From assembly GCF_036961565.1 (NCBI RefSeq), contig NZ_JBAMDD010000007.1:186001-250000 (forward strand): a stretch of 64,000 nt of DNA, in the 5' to 3' direction. Shown here piece after piece: positions 36,368 through 44,700 of this stretch. Position numbers and translations under genes: made by a program. The stretch comes from Chitinimonas sp036961565. Its GTDB lineage: Bacteria; Pseudomonadota; Gammaproteobacteria; Burkholderiales; Chitinimonadaceae. The notes beneath the pieces are model-generated. The model had not been told where the DNA came from, ran no database searches, and saw only the letters and a program-made list of their open reading frames with translations. How positions within the stretch are numbered: the stretch's first letter is position 1; the number at the start of each line of letters is the position of its first letter.

Positions 36368-37246
36368 ATGCAGACCGGCATACTCTACGCCGCCGCAGCC
36401 TATTTCATCTGGGGCTTGCTGCCGCTTTACCTCAAGGCCATCAAGCATGTGCCCGCAATGGAAATCCTCATGCACCGCATGGTCTGGTCGCTGGTGTTCC
36501 TCGCCATCGTGCTGGCTGTCCGCAAGCACTGGAGCTGGCTCAAACCCGCCCTGCAGGACAAGCGCGTGGTCGGTCGCTTCATCGCCAGCGCGGCTGTACT
36601 TTCCATCAACTGGTTCATCTATATCTGGGCCGTGAATGACGGTCGCGTGGTGGATGCCAGCCTGGGCTATTTCATCAACCCGCTGGTCAACGTGATGTTC
36701 GGCTATTTTCTGCTGCATGAGCGGCTGCGGCCGGGCCAATGGGGCGCCATTGCCGTGGCCGCCGGGGGGGTGGTGTGGCTGACGGTACAGGCCGGACAGT
36801 TGCCCTGGATAGGCTTGTTGCTGGCCGCCAGCTTCGGTACCTACGGCCTGTTGCGCAAGACGGCACCCTTGGGCGCGCTGGAAGGACTGTCGCTGGAAAC
36901 CCTGCTGCTGACGCCGTTTGCACTGGCCTGGCTGGCTTGGCTGACATCCCAGGGGCAGAGTGGCTTCGTCAATGGCGATAGCAGCACCCATGCCCTGCTG
37001 CTGGCAGCAGGGCCCATCACCGCCATACCGCTGCTGTTGTTTGCCGCTGGTGCTCGCCGTATTCCCCTGTCACTACTGGGGCTGCTGCAGTACATCGGCC
37101 CTACCCTGCAGATGGGCCTGGGTGTCTTCCTCTGGCACGAGCCTTTCGGCACCGGCAAGTTGATCGGTTTTGCCGTGATCTGGTCTGCGCTGGCGCTCTA
37201 TACACTGGAAGGCTACTGGAACAGCCGGCAGTTGCGCCCGGCTTGA
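36368..37246 (+). CDS. rarD: EamA-family transporter RarD
   Basis: 292 aa from ATG at 36368 after GGGGAG; 25 upstream codons in frame lack a start signal. Ten hydrophobic helices in two EamA halves are visible. RarD-specific features include the N-terminal AAAAYFIWGLLPLYLKAI, HRMVWSL, INWFIYIWAVNDGRVVDASLGYFINPL and the late LLGLLQYIGPTLQM. It belongs to the drug/metabolite transporter superfamily in the inner membrane; substrates of RarD are poorly defined (historically linked to chloramphenicol sensitivity). It is divergent from the old yellow enzyme gene across 229 bases. Confidence 0.92.
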   Translation: MQTGILYAAAAYFIWGLLPLYLKAIKHVPAMEILMHRMVWSLVFLAIVLAVRKHWSWLKPALQDKRVVGRFIASAAVLSINWFIYIWAVNDGRVVDASLGYFINPLVNVMFGYFLLHERLRPGQWGAIAVAAGGVVWLTVQAGQLPWIGLLLAASFGTYGLLRKTAPLGALEGLSLETLLLTPFALAWLAWLTSQGQSGFVNGDSSTHALLLAAGPITAIPLLLFAAGARRIPLSLLGLLQYIGPTLQMGLGVFLWHEPFGTGKLIGFAVIWSALALYTLEGYWNSRQLRPA

Positions 37247-37308
37247 GTCCCCCCGCCCGCCAGCGGGGAACCTCGCTGGCGCCCGACAGGAGTACGCCGT
37301 TCGCCTGC

Positions 37309-38157
37309 TCAGTTATCGCCAGGCCGGTACCACAGCTCCGGCCGGCCCAGCGGCGTCTCTTTGGGCAACAGGGGGTTGGCCAGCTCCACCACCTGCCGGT
37401 TCGCGACATTGAGCTCCAGCAGCAAAGGGCCATAGTAGCGCTGGAACAGGGCCTGCAATTTCCCTTCACGCACGGCTTTCTCCAGGCCCCGTTCCAGGTC
37501 TAGCGCCAGCTTTTGCCTATCCCGGCTGACAAAGAAGTACAAGGCCGTGGGGTAGCGGATCAGCAAACGTGGCTCAATAGCCAGCCCCATGCCAGGATGG
37601 CTGCGCAGCTCATCGCGTATCTCGATCACCGAGCGGGGAAAGTAGTCGAAGCGCCCGGCCGCCAGCATCCTGAACAGCCCCTCGTACTGATCGCTGGCCT
37701 CAACCGGCAAACCATTGTGGCGCAGGATGCTCGTATCCGGCCAATCATGCATCTGGCCGGCACTGAACTGCCGCAGATCAGCCAAGTCGCGCACACCCGA
37801 CAGCAGCTTCAGCCTGTCCTGTTTAAGCAAGGCAACGCGCCAGCCTATCAAACCCCGATCGACCGGTATCCGTATGGGTAAGAGCTCGCGTTCGCGCTCC
37901 ACGCTGGTCATGGTCCAGACCAGGTCCAGCAGGCCGGAGTTGCGCCGTATTTCGTCCAGCGCCCGGCTTTGCACCATATGCATCTTGCTGGGCTGCACCT
38001 GATAGCGACTACCACTCTCCGCAATGGCCAGCTGCAACACCGCCACCATATAGCGCAGGTGCGGGTCTTCCTCGCCCTGGTGCCGCAGGTAAACCAGCGG
38101 CTGGGCACAGGCGACGCCCAGCCAGCACAATAGCGCCGCCAGCATGTACCGTCGCAT
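37309..38157 (-). CDS. Periplasmic solute-binding-like protein
   Basis: 282 aa, ATG after AAGGAGGCAGACC. A signal peptide ends at Ala-Cys-Ala-Gln. The body follows the type II periplasmic-binding fold (YMVAVLQLAIAESG, then LLDLVWTMTSVERE and LFRMLAAGRFDYFPRSVIEI), in the divergent group of orphan binding proteins with two lobes and no transporter genes. Ligand unknown. It is convergent with rarD. Similar orphan proteins are often sensors or feed shared permeases. Confidence 0.75.
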   Translation of the reverse strand: MRRYMLAALLCWLGVACAQPLVYLRHQGEEDPHLRYMVAVLQLAIAESGSRYQVQPSKMHMVQSRALDEIRRNSGLLDLVWTMTSVERERELLPIRIPVDRGLIGWRVALLKQDRLKLLSGVRDLADLRQFSAGQMHDWPDTSILRHNGLPVEASDQYEGLFRMLAAGRFDYFPRSVIEIRDELRSHPGMGLAIEPRLLIRYPTALYFFVSRDRQKLALDLERGLEKAVREGKLQALFQRYYGPLLLELNVANRQVVELANPLLPKETPLGRPELWYRPGDN

Positions 38158-38324
38158 GGTCTGCCTCCTTGGGGGTGATTTACTAGCACTATAGCCATGG
38201 GGCGGCGGCAGGCCGCTGCCTATGCGACCAGCGTCAGGTTGGGCCTATGCCGTAGTGGCCACCATCGGTCTGGTGCTGCGGGAAGTGCCCTATAATCGGG
38301 CATCCATCTGCCGGACTGCACATC

Positions 38325-38807
38325 ATGCATTACGAACATATCGTCCAGATCAACGACGCCAACGACCCCTTACTCTCGGTCATCAGCCGCAACCAGCTAT
38401 GGCGAGGACTGCTGCGCCGGGTAGAAAAACCGGAAGAATTCCTGGTCGGGGTCGAATCGGTGACCATCACGGCACGTGGCGACGGCTGGCTCAAGCGCGA
38501 TATGCAGCTGGGGCCGCTACGGGTAGAGGATCACATCACGCTGGAAGACGAAGTCCGTGTCCATTTCGATACGGCGCCCAGTGCGCAGCACCAAGGCGGC
38601 AGCTTTACCATGACCATAGAGGAGCCCAATCCGGGCGCCCTGTTCGTGCGCTTCAGCTACCAGACCGCGCTGCCCGAAACCGGCCCGCAGGATACCGATG
38701 CCGGCGACGCCTATTTTGCCGACTACGTGAAGTCGGCCTATCGTGATACCGATATCGATGCCATACGCTGGATACGGGAACTGGTCGAAACAGGCCAGCT
38801 GGATTGA
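38325..38807 (+). CDS. SRPBCC-fold AtaL-like protein (DUF1857)
   Basis: 160 aa, no signal peptide. The START/SRPBCC-like pattern (YEHIVQINDANDPLLSVISRNQLWRGLL at the N-terminus and the late DTDIDAIRWIRELV) matches the AtaL-like/DUF1857 family of small ligand-binding proteins. Function is unknown in bacteria; a hydrophobic ligand pocket is expected from the fold. It precedes trxC by 23 bases in the same orientation, so the two are likely one transcript. Ribosome-binding site is weak. Confidence 0.82.
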   Translation: MHYEHIVQINDANDPLLSVISRNQLWRGLLRRVEKPEEFLVGVESVTITARGDGWLKRDMQLGPLRVEDHITLEDEVRVHFDTAPSAQHQGGSFTMTIEEPNPGALFVRFSYQTALPETGPQDTDAGDAYFADYVKSAYRDTDIDAIRWIRELVETGQLD

Positions 38808-38830
38808 TTGACGCCAAGAGAGAACACAAC

Positions 38831-39262
38831 ATGCATCTAGCCTGCCCCTATTGCGGCGCCACCAATCGTATACCCGATGAGCGCCTGGACGATGGCCCCA
38901 GCTGCGGTAAATGCAAACAGCCACTGATGGCGGCCGAACCCGTGGACATCAGCGATGCCAGCCTGCCGGGTTTTCTGGCCAACACCGAGCTGCCCGTGCT
39001 GATCGACTTCTGGGCCGCCTGGTGTGGCCCTTGCCAGATGATGGCGCCCCATTTCGAAGAAGCGGCACGGCAGCAGCCGCGCATACGCTTCGTCAAGGTG
39101 GACAGCGATGCGGCGCCAGCCGCCAGCCGCTATTTCGGCATACGCAGCATCCCCACCCTGCTGCTGATGTTTCAGGGCCAGGAGATCGCCCGGCAAAGCG
39201 GCGTGATGAGCGCACCACAACTGCTGGCCTGGGTAGATAGCCAACTGGCAAGCAAGCCGTAG
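38831..39262 (+). CDS. trxC: Thioredoxin 2 (TrxC)
   Basis: 143 aa from ATG at 38831. The N-terminal zinc ribbon (Cys5, Cys8, Cys25, Cys28) distinguishes TrxC from TrxA. The catalytic motif WCGPC has Cys65 and Cys68, followed by the cis-Pro segment SIPTLLLM. It reduces cytosolic disulphides and, in E. coli, is induced by OxyR. No OxyR-like site was identified here. It follows the AtaL-like gene and ends before a strong terminator. Confidence 0.95.
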   Translation: MHLACPYCGATNRIPDERLDDGPSCGKCKQPLMAAEPVDISDASLPGFLANTELPVLIDFWAAWCGPCQMMAPHFEEAARQQPRIRFVKVDSDAAPAASRYFGIRSIPTLLLMFQGQEIARQSGVMSAPQLLAWVDSQLASKP

Positions 39263-39307
39263 CGGACAGCACCGGGCCCGCGCCTGAGTCCGGCTCCCTA
39301 CCCATAT

Positions 39308-39344
39308 AAAAAAGCCGCGCGGTACGCACCGTCGCGGCTTTTTT
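39308..39344. terminator. Strong bidirectional terminator after trxC
   Basis: A 12-bp outer stem AAAAAAGCCGCG/CGCGGCTTTTTT with an inner CGGT/ACCG pairing. It can stop trxC on the plus strand and any transcript covering the tiny ORF at 39402-39434 on the minus strand. Confidence 0.9.
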
Positions 39345-39401
39345 GTCGGAACCCCTGCTGACGCAGGACACGACACCCTGATGGGATGAACCCAATCGGG
39401 C

Positions 39402-39434
39402 TTAACGTCGGAATAGGTAGATTAACCAACCCAT
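39402..39434 (-). CDS. Candidate 10-residue microprotein MGWLIYLFRR
   Basis: ATG at 39434 stands seven bases after a consensus AGGAG, encodes Met-Gly-Trp-Leu-Ile-Tyr-Leu-Phe-Arg-Arg and stops at TAA. The peptide is hydrophobic with a basic end, like short membrane peptides. A terminator lies about 60 bases downstream on the same strand, and the next downstream gene (trxC) is on the other strand, so this is not an obvious attenuator leader. It could be a stand-alone small mRNA, a dual-function sRNA, or chance. Confidence 0.3.
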   Translation of the reverse strand: MGWLIYLFRR

Positions 39435-39686
39435 AATAACGCTCCTTTCACTTTCGGCATCCCGTCACAAGTCGTGAGACCTGGGCGGTAGCTGTACGCG
39501 GGCGGTTGCAACCCTTGCCTTATTTCACTGACAACCACCGGCCACAGGCACATAGCTAATGTGATACTTCGCCTGCTCCGGCCCACGGCACCCCAACGGC
39601 GCCGCGCTTTGATTATGCCTTGTCAAGCATAACGAACTGATTTTACAGGATTGTTGCAAAACAGCAAAGTGCAGATTGTACCAAGC

Positions 39687-39695
39687 TGTTATACT
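39687..39695 (+). promoter_or_regulatory. Extended -10 promoter of second rhlE gene
   Basis: TGTTATACT matches the extended -10 form TGnTATAAT. A start near 39702 would leave a leader of about 136 bases before the ATG at 39838. No good -35 was seen at 17 bases. Confidence 0.45.
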
Positions 39696-39837
39696 GGCGC
39701 CGCCGGATACGCTCCAGTCTTCGTATCCGCTCAGGTCTTCACCGCTCTTGGTGCCCTGCACTCCCGCTGTATACCCTTCGTCATCCGCCGCAGACTGGCG
39801 CTCCATCGCGGAGCCAGGCCGATGCCCCGGAGTTTCC

Positions 39838-41229
39838 ATGTCTTTTGCTGATCTCGGCCTGTCCGACGATATCGTTCGTGCCGTCACCGAACTCGGTTAC
39901 ACCGAGCCCACCCCTATCCAGCTGCAGGCCATCCCTGCCGTACTGACCGGCCGTGACCTGCTGGCAGGTGCCCAGACCGGCACCGGCAAGACCGCTGGCT
40001 TTACCCTGCCCATCCTGCATCGCCTGGCCAACCGCGCCGCCAAGGGCCCTTCCACTGGCCGCCCACCGGTGCGCGCACTGATACTGACCCCCACCCGCGA
40101 GCTCGCAGCCCAGGTGGAAGAGTCCGTGCGTCACTACGGCAAATACCTCAAGCTGACGTCCATGACCATGTTCGGCGGTGTCAGCATCAACCCGCAGATC
40201 AAGCAACTCCGCAGCCGGGTCGACATCCTGGTCGCCACGCCTGGTCGACTGCTGGACCACGTGCAGCAAGGTACGCTGGATCTGTCCAAGGTCGAGATCC
40301 TGGTACTGGATGAAGCCGACCGCATGCTGGACATGGGCTTTATCCGCGATATCAAGAAGATACTGTCGCTGCTGCCACGTGAACGGCAGAACCTGCTGTT
40401 CTCGGCCACCTTCTCCGATGAGATCAAGGCACTGGCAGACAACCTGCTGCAATCGCCAGAGCTGATCGAAGTTGCGCGCCGCAATGCCACCGCCGATACC
40501 ATCGCCCAGAAGATCTACCCGGTGGACCGCGACAAGAAGCGCCAACTGCTGGCCCACCTGATCAAGGAACACAACTGGTTCCAGGTGCTGGTCTTCACCC
40601 GTACCAAGCATGGCGCCAACCGCCTGGCCGAGCAGTTGGACAAGGATGGCATCAGCGCCCTGGCCATCCACGGCAACAAGAGCCAGGGGGCACGTACCCG
40701 CGCGCTCAGCGAATTCAAGGATGGCACCCTGCAGGTGCTGGTGGCCACCGATATCGCCGCCCGAGGCATCGATATCGATCAGCTACCCCATGTGGTGAAC
40801 TACGAGCTGCCCAATGTGCCCGAAGACTATGTGCACCGCATCGGCCGCACCGGCCGTGCTGGCGCCGAGGGTGAGGCTGTGTCACTGGTCTGCGTGGACG
40901 AAAAGAAGCTGCTGGCCGATATCGAGCGTGTGATCAAGCGCGAGATACCGCGCGAGATCGTACCGGGTTTCGAGCCCGACCCCCATGCCAAGCCCGAACC
41001 CATCCAGCAGCGCTCCGGCGGCGGTGGCCGTCAGGGCCAAGGCCAGGGTCGCGGCCGTAGTGGCGGTGGTGGTGGTCAGCCACGCCAGCCCCAAGGCAGT
41101 GGCAGCGGCAAGCCTGCTGGCAGCCAAGGCCAGGGCAAGACCCAGTCGCGCCAACCGGTAGCCCAGGCAGGCAATCATAATAGTCGCGGGCCCGGCGTAG
41201 GCCGACGCCCCACCGGCCGTCATCACTGA
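39838..41229 (+). CDS. rhlE: DEAD-box RNA helicase RhlE
   Basis: 463 aa from ATG at 39838 after CGGAG; an upstream in-frame ATG at 39676 lies before or around the predicted promoter and is rejected. Complete helicase core: Q motif region, AQTGTGKT, PTRELA, DEAD, SAT, ATDIAARGID and HRIGRTGR. The C-terminal tail of about 80 residues is Gly/Gln/Arg-rich (GGGGRQGQGQGRGR). RhlE acts in rRNA maturation and RNA decay. This gene is paralogous to that at 24932 but has a much shorter tail. A 53-residue gene follows by nine bases. Confidence 0.94.
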   Translation: MSFADLGLSDDIVRAVTELGYTEPTPIQLQAIPAVLTGRDLLAGAQTGTGKTAGFTLPILHRLANRAAKGPSTGRPPVRALILTPTRELAAQVEESVRHYGKYLKLTSMTMFGGVSINPQIKQLRSRVDILVATPGRLLDHVQQGTLDLSKVEILVLDEADRMLDMGFIRDIKKILSLLPRERQNLLFSATFSDEIKALADNLLQSPELIEVARRNATADTIAQKIYPVDRDKKRQLLAHLIKEHNWFQVLVFTRTKHGANRLAEQLDKDGISALAIHGNKSQGARTRALSEFKDGTLQVLVATDIAARGIDIDQLPHVVNYELPNVPEDYVHRIGRTGRAGAEGEAVSLVCVDEKKLLADIERVIKREIPREIVPGFEPDPHAKPEPIQQRSGGGGRQGQGQGRGRSGGGGGQPRQPQGSGSGKPAGSQGQGKTQSRQPVAQAGNHNSRGPGVGRRPTGRHH

Positions 41230-41238
41230 GGATAGAGC

Positions 41239-41400
41239 ATGAAGAAAGTTGAACTGGAAAAGCTGCGCGGCTTGAAGATCAACACCAAGCTGGCCAAAAG
41301 CGATGTGCCCGATCGTTTCGGCAAGGCCTCGGGCGGCCAGGCAGCCGCCCCGGAACCCAAGGGCCTGCTGGGTGCGCTGCTGAAGAAAGCACCCAAGTAG
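41239..41400 (+). CDS. 53-residue basic protein downstream of rhlE
   Basis: ATG at 41239 is preceded by GAGGATAGAGC, nine bases past the rhlE stop, and the frame ends TAG at 41400 just before a strong terminator. The product begins MKKVELEKLRGLKINTKLAK and ends GLLGALLKKAPK: lysine-rich, helical ends around a Gly/Ala/Pro hinge, no cysteine. Codon use matches the neighbouring helicase. Position suggests translation with rhlE and perhaps a role in RNA or ribosome binding, but no family is recognised. Confidence 0.65.
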   Translation: MKKVELEKLRGLKINTKLAKSDVPDRFGKASGGQAAAPEPKGLLGALLKKAPK

Positions 41401-41419
41401 GCTGTAAGCTGCAAAGCAG

Positions 41420-41448
41420 AAAGCCGGCACCATGTGCCGGCTTTTTTG
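41420..41448 (+). terminator. Rho-independent terminator of rhlE unit
   Basis: Stem AGCCGGCA/TGCCGGCT with a short loop followed by six T, 20 bases after the 53-residue gene. Confidence 0.9.
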
Positions 41449-41480
41449 CGTCCTGACACAATCTCGATCAGGGCATCAGG

Positions 41481-41747
41481 CTATCCACCCAAGTTAAGGT
41501 CTATGCGACTCTGGCGCGGCTGACCACTCGTCCCATTAGGGCTCGCCTGGAAGCAGCCGCACAAAGCGTCGGAGATATCACGCCGATTCAGGTAAATGCA
41601 GCTGCCATCGCGTTTAACCCGTTCAAAGCGTATTGCACCGCACCCGCTGTTGATACGTGCATGATCTGGTACTCAGCACGACAGGCACGAGCCGAAGTAC
41701 CTGTCGAACTTGGGTAGATGATGGTGCCCGGTGATTACCTGCCCATA
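41481..41747 (-). pseudogene. Possible decayed Cys-rich gene downstream of the Rhs toxin
   Basis: Immediately after the Rhs stop the minus strand shows two overlapping start-less frames. One (stop to stop, ending at TAG 41481-41483) reads GCGAIRFERVKRDGSCIYL and continues into NRRDISDALCGCFQASPN and a QSRIDLNLGG end; the other covers the 5' half, including SARACRAEYQI. Joined by a frameshift they look like one Cys-containing protein. No start codon or ribosome-binding site is present. This is where an Rhs immunity gene or a displaced toxin tip is expected, but identity cannot be shown. Confidence 0.3.
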
Positions 41748-44700
41748 CTAGCCTTGACGCCTTGGCTGTCGCACCTGCCAATCAGTAAACGTAAATCTGT
41801 TTATCTCCGGATAGCCACCGAAAGTCTCAGACCCGAACGCGTCCGCAATGCTTTGCGCATTGGAAAAAGCAGAGTGGCAGCTCATCACCTTGATAGCTTC
41901 AGTCGCATCACGGCCTCTCCATGCGTCGCTCGCATAGCGGGCAAACAATTTCCCTGTGATTGGCCGCACCATGTTTGGCTCGCGGGTCAGAATGCCGCCA
42001 GGCTTGTATTCCACACTGGCAAACATGGTGTTACCGGCGCCATGTGCAGCAATCGTGTCGTAGGTCTGCGAGCCAGGTTGATAATCAAGGGTAAGTGCTG
42101 CGTCATAGTTGCCATAACGGGCGAAGAATTGGTCTGCGGTTGCATTGGCCTCGGGCTGTGGCGCCATGACCAGTAGACGTTTGCTCAGCATAGCGCCTCT
42201 TTGATCCCGAGCAGGGGTGATCAAATCCAGTTCGCTTTCCGTCAAAGGGACCGGAATGATCTTGTTGCTGAGCAAGCCCAGATACGCCCCCGAGGTCAGC
42301 AGGCCACCGCCCGCGCCGCCGAAGAAACCGACCGTCATGCTGAGCGCAGTCGTCTTGCTGAAGAAAGGTTGTCCGGTCGCCAACGAGGTGACGCCGGCCG
42401 AGGTCGCGGCGCCGGCCAATCCGCCTATCCCCGCCGAGCAGACAGCCCCGATACGAGTAATCGCGCTTTGCGACAAACCTTGGGACAGCGCGTTACGCAT
42501 TGCAACGCGTCCGGCATAACCACCGACCCCAGCACCGACAGCGCCGCCAAGCGCGCCGCTGGCCAAATCCATCAAGGCGCGTCCACCACTGAGTTTCTGA
42601 CCAGAGATAGCAGCACGATATCCGTTGGCCGTGATGCTACCGGTTGCACCGGCCAGTGCCGTCACACCGGTGCTTGCAAGAAGGCTCTCAGGGCCGAAGA
42701 CCATGGCCGCTGCCATGCCGCCGAAGAAGCCTGTGAAGACGGTAGCGACACTGCCGACTATCCCACCGACGACCGCACCAGCGATGTTGGCCGCTTCCGA
42801 GTGCCCTGTCGGATCAATCAGGTTGATCGGGTCACCCGAACAATAGGCGTAGCGGTTATCGTTCAGCACGCTATCCATGGTCATGAAACGCATCAAGCCT
42901 GGGTGGTAGTAACGTGCGCGCAGATAAACCAATCCGTTGGATGGGTCTGCATACTCCTGATTCCAGGTGAAGCTCTGCTTGGCGCTGATATCCCCCTGAC
43001 TGGTGACTGCGCCATAGGGGTCATAGCTGAAGATGGCACTCTCGCCGTTAGCGTCCTGCAGCAAGGCCGTCGAGCCAGCTGCGGTCATGTAATAACTGGA
43101 CGCTTGCTGACCTTCATACGCTGCCAGTCGGTCAGGACCGCTGAACAGGAAGCTGGTCCAGTCTTCGGCGGTACTTTGCGACAAGATCGCGTTGACTGCA
43201 CCGTTGTAGTAGTACTGCAGTTTGCTGCCGCTTGCGGTATTACTGTTCGACGCCAAGGCACCGTCAGGGTAGTAATCATAGTCAGCCGGTGCTGGGGCCG
43301 AACCCGATATCTGGATCAGCTGATCCAGCGCATTGTAGGCGTATTGGCGTCCGCTACCGTCGGACGTCATACGGCCATTCTGGTCGTACACAATACCGGC
43401 ACCGACAAGCTGGTCGATTGCGTTATAGGTGTAGTCGCTGACCACGCCATTGGTAGTCTTGCTGAGCGGGTTACCGTTGCCGTCATAGGCAAAGGCGATT
43501 TGTACGGCTGGCTTACCGTTGCTATAGGTAGTCGTGGCGCCGACCAGCTGATTCAACCCGTCATACAGGCAGCTCCTGCTGTAGTTGACTGCGAAATCGT
43601 TACAGGTAGCAGACGAGACCGCGGTTTCTATCAGGCGACTGGCGGTATCTCGCGTGTAGCGCGTGTTCAATACGCTGGCACCGGCAGCATTCGCGATGGC
43701 GGTAGCACTGAGCTCACCGAAGCCGTTGTACGCATACTGCCATGTGAATTGCCCCGATCCAGTCAGTTCAACACCTTGCAGCACACCTGCTGTATGGTTG
43801 ATGGTCCCATATACGTTGGTGATGGTATCGATGCCGTTGGTGCGCTTGGCGATGCGGCCGTAGGTGTCGAACAGATTGGAAGTCACCATGCCGGATGCAT
43901 CGGTTTGCGAAGTGATCCTCGAAAAGGTATCAACGCTATATGATTGCGACCGACCATCAGGGTAGGTGATGGATTTCGCGCTGCCGTCCAGATAATAGTC
44001 GTACAGAATGGCAGCGCCACCGAGCGTCACACTCTTGATACGGTCGTTCGGGTAATAGCTGCAATCGATGCTGCCACCATTCCAGGCGGTCTGTAGCAGC
44101 TTGCCCACCTTGTCATAGCTATAAGAGATGACCGTACCGTCGAAACGGGTCCGCGTCAGCATCCGGCCGTCGTCGTCATAGCTGTAGGATTCGACCTGGC
44201 CCAATTGATTGGTGACCGAAACAAGCAGGTTGGCAGCGTTGTAACGGGGTATGCACGCGTCGTTCTGGAAGCTCCGACCATCCGCATAATCGGTCTGCTT
44301 GGCGTACCCCAGCGGATTGCCGAACAGGTCGTAAAACGTATTACGGGTCGTTGTCAGCTGCGGCCCGCTGTATCCGCTGCAAACTTCGGTAATCACCTTT
44401 GCTTCGACATCGTAGCTATAACTGTTTTCATACAGCGCCTGCGGATTCCCGCCCTGCTTGGGGAGCTGGCTGATGACCGTACGCAGTATCTGGCCTAGCC
44501 CGCTATATTCCGATTCATTCAGTTTGGCGTACGCGCTGGCGCTGTCATCCGGGTCGGGGTAGGACGTCAAAGTTTGGGTCCGGCCCAATCCATCCAGCTG
44601 GGTCACATCGCGCAGGATATCGTTGGTGTAAGCGGACACCGAAAGCTGCGCGTCATCAAATACAGTGGTGCCCACATTGCCCAGTGGATCGGTAGACTGA

